Shown: in pieces, positions 14,854 to 15,888 of the stretch | Layout of the letters: each line of letters starts with the position of its first letter | Position numbering within the stretch: the stretch's first letter is position 1 | Assembly (NCBI GenBank): GCA_964510225.1 | Contig: CAZEAN010000129.1 | Coordinates: forward strand, 1-15,888 | Direction of reading: 5' to 3' | DNA from: CAZEAN01 sp964510225 | Lineage (GTDB): Bacteria; Planctomycetota; Planctomycetia; Isosphaerales; Isosphaeraceae | Length of the DNA stretch: 15,888 nt | Notes under the pieces: generated by a model | Told to the model about the DNA's origin: nothing | The model's database searches: none | The model's input: only the letters and a program-made list of their open reading frames with translations | Program-made: the position numbers and the translations under genes

Positions 14854-15888
14854 TCACGTGGCAACCGAACTCTGTTGAGCGACCGGGATTCCGAAATTAT
14901 TAGCAGAGGACTCGACCTTGTTCCCGATCTCCCGAAGCAGTTCACTGACGACACGATCGGGATCAATTCCCTTGGCCTCGGCATGGAACGTGGTCATCAA
15001 CCGATGACGGAGCACCGGGGGCGCGACCGCACGAACGTCATCAAGACTTACCGCAAAGCGGCCATGGAGTACGGCGCGCGACTTCGCACTGAGTATCAAG
15101 GATTGCCCTGCCCGAGGGCCAGCACCCCAAGAAATCGAGTTTCGGACGAAGTCAATTGCCTCAGGCTGGTTGGGACGGCTGGCACGGACCAAGTCTCGGG
15201 CAAAAAGAAAAACCTGATCCGACACCGGTACCCGTCTTACCAGTCGCTGTAGTTTCAGGATCTGATCCGCTTGGAGAAACGGCTTGGGTTCGACGATTTC
15301 TTCTCCCGTCGTCCGACGGAGGATCTCAAGTTCCTCGTCGGGTGTGGGATAAGGAATCCGGACATTCAACATAAATCGATCAAGTTGCGCCTCTGGGAGC
15401 GGATAGGTTCCTTCTTGCTCGATCGGATTCTGGGTAGCGAGCACAAAAAATGGATTCGGCAGGGGATGTGTAATTCCAGCCGCCGAGACATGCCGTTCCT
15501 GCATCGCTTCGAGGAGCGCGGCCTGTGTTTTCGGAGGTGTCCGGTTTACTTCGTCGGCGAGGATGACGTTCGCGAAGAGTGGACCCGGGGCAAACTGAAA
15601 AATACGGCGACCAGACTCCGGATCATCTTGCAGAATCTCGGTGCCAGTGATGTCCGATGGCATCATGTCTGGCGTAAACTGAATTCTTCGGAAATCGAGA
15701 GCCAAGATTTTGGCGACGGTTCCGACGAGGAGCGTCTTCGCCAGCCCAGGGACCCCAACGAGGAGGACATGGCCCTTGGCAAAAAGACCGATCAATAGTT
15801 GCTCGATCACTTCCTCTTGACCAATGATCACCCGCGCGATTTCTGTCCGAAGCCGCTTGTAACCCTCTCCGAGATCAGCCAACGCTTG
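14854..15888 (-). CDS. moxR: MoxR-family AAA+ ATPase, 5'-partial at window edge
   Basis: The frame is open to the right edge (Q-A-L-A-D-L-G...), so the true start may lie outside; a TTG at 15882 is the first visible candidate. Counting from it: Walker A GVPGLAKT (43-50), Walker B VILADE (106-111), sensor 1 VLATQNP (147-153), and arginine-containing LDRF (167-170), followed by the helical lid to about 342. MoxR ATPases act as chaperones with VWA proteins, here the next two genes. It is the first visible gene of the minus-strand cluster. Confidence 0.95.
   Translation of the reverse strand, partial: QALADLGEGYKRLRTEIARVIIGQEEVIEQLLIGLFAKGHVLLVGVPGLAKTLLVGTVAKILALDFRRIQFTPDMMPSDITGTEILQDDPESGRRIFQFAPGPLFANVILADEVNRTPPKTQAALLEAMQERHVSAAGITHPLPNPFFVLATQNPIEQEGTYPLPEAQLDRFMLNVRIPYPTPDEELEILRRTTGEEIVEPKPFLQADQILKLQRLVRRVPVSDQVFLFARDLVRASRPNQPEAIDFVRNSISWGAGPRAGQSLILSAKSRAVLHGRFAVSLDDVRAVAPPVLRHRLMTTFHAEAKGIDPDRVVSELLREIGNKVESSANNFGIPVAQQSSVAT

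Noticed and set aside
15271..15798. 175-codon plus-strand frame opposite moxR
   Set aside because: It lies fully antisense to conserved Walker and sensor motifs of MoxR; it is a shadow frame.

Overview
The window looks like a chromosomal core region of a planctomycete, probably Pirellula/Rhodopirellula-like. Evidence: a DUF1559 prepilin-type protein (GF|TLIE leader and C-terminal H-X9-DG motif), a secreted ThuA-like protein, a MoxR / DUF58 / BatA-type VWA cluster, an ECF sigma factor of the planctomycete type, two tandem clpP genes behind tig, and small FHA and TPR proteins. Base composition and codon use look even, and I see no transposase, integrase, phage gene or CRISPR array. The order-level placement is inference.

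Layout, left to right. 1-1305: a minus-strand pair, an HTH regulator cut by the left edge and an FHA-domain protein. 1675-5053: plus-strand tRNA-Gly(GCC), tig, clpP1, clpP2, a protein-quality-control block (nascent-chain chaperone plus Clp protease subunits, with no clpX in view). 5074-7538: a Tat-exported metallophosphoesterase (minus), a small TPR protein (plus) and a DUF1559 pseudopilin-like protein (minus). 7539-7916: a regulatory interval with a Fur-box-like palindrome. 7917-9357: an ECF sigma factor and queC (7-deazaguanine synthesis), both plus. 9348-10310: a secreted protein of unknown function (minus). 10487-10700: tRNA-Leu(CAG) and tRNA-Gly(CCC). 10758-15888: a minus-strand cluster read from the right edge: moxR (5' end outside), DUF58, BatA-type membrane VWA protein, then a ThuA-like secreted protein.

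Functional links. Tig and the two ClpP subunits form a proteostasis unit; ClpP2 is canonical, while ClpP1 keeps the catalytic triad but has a changed residue pattern around the active serine and at its N-terminus. MoxR (AAA+ ATPase), DUF58 (VWA) and the membrane VWA protein probably form an envelope-associated assembly module. The last two are joined by a 4-bp TTGA stop/start overlap, and both use TTG starts with good ribosome-binding sites.

The items most worth a second look are non-coding: two interleaved inverted repeats abutting the queC ribosome-binding site (a possible RNA switch), the Fur-box-like site upstream of the ECF sigma factor, terminator-like hairpins whose arms carry stop codons at two convergent junctions, and a 15-bp tandem duplication spanning the sigma-factor stop codon. 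I did not find a clear new multi-gene system; most genes are recognisable housekeeping or planctomycete-typical families.
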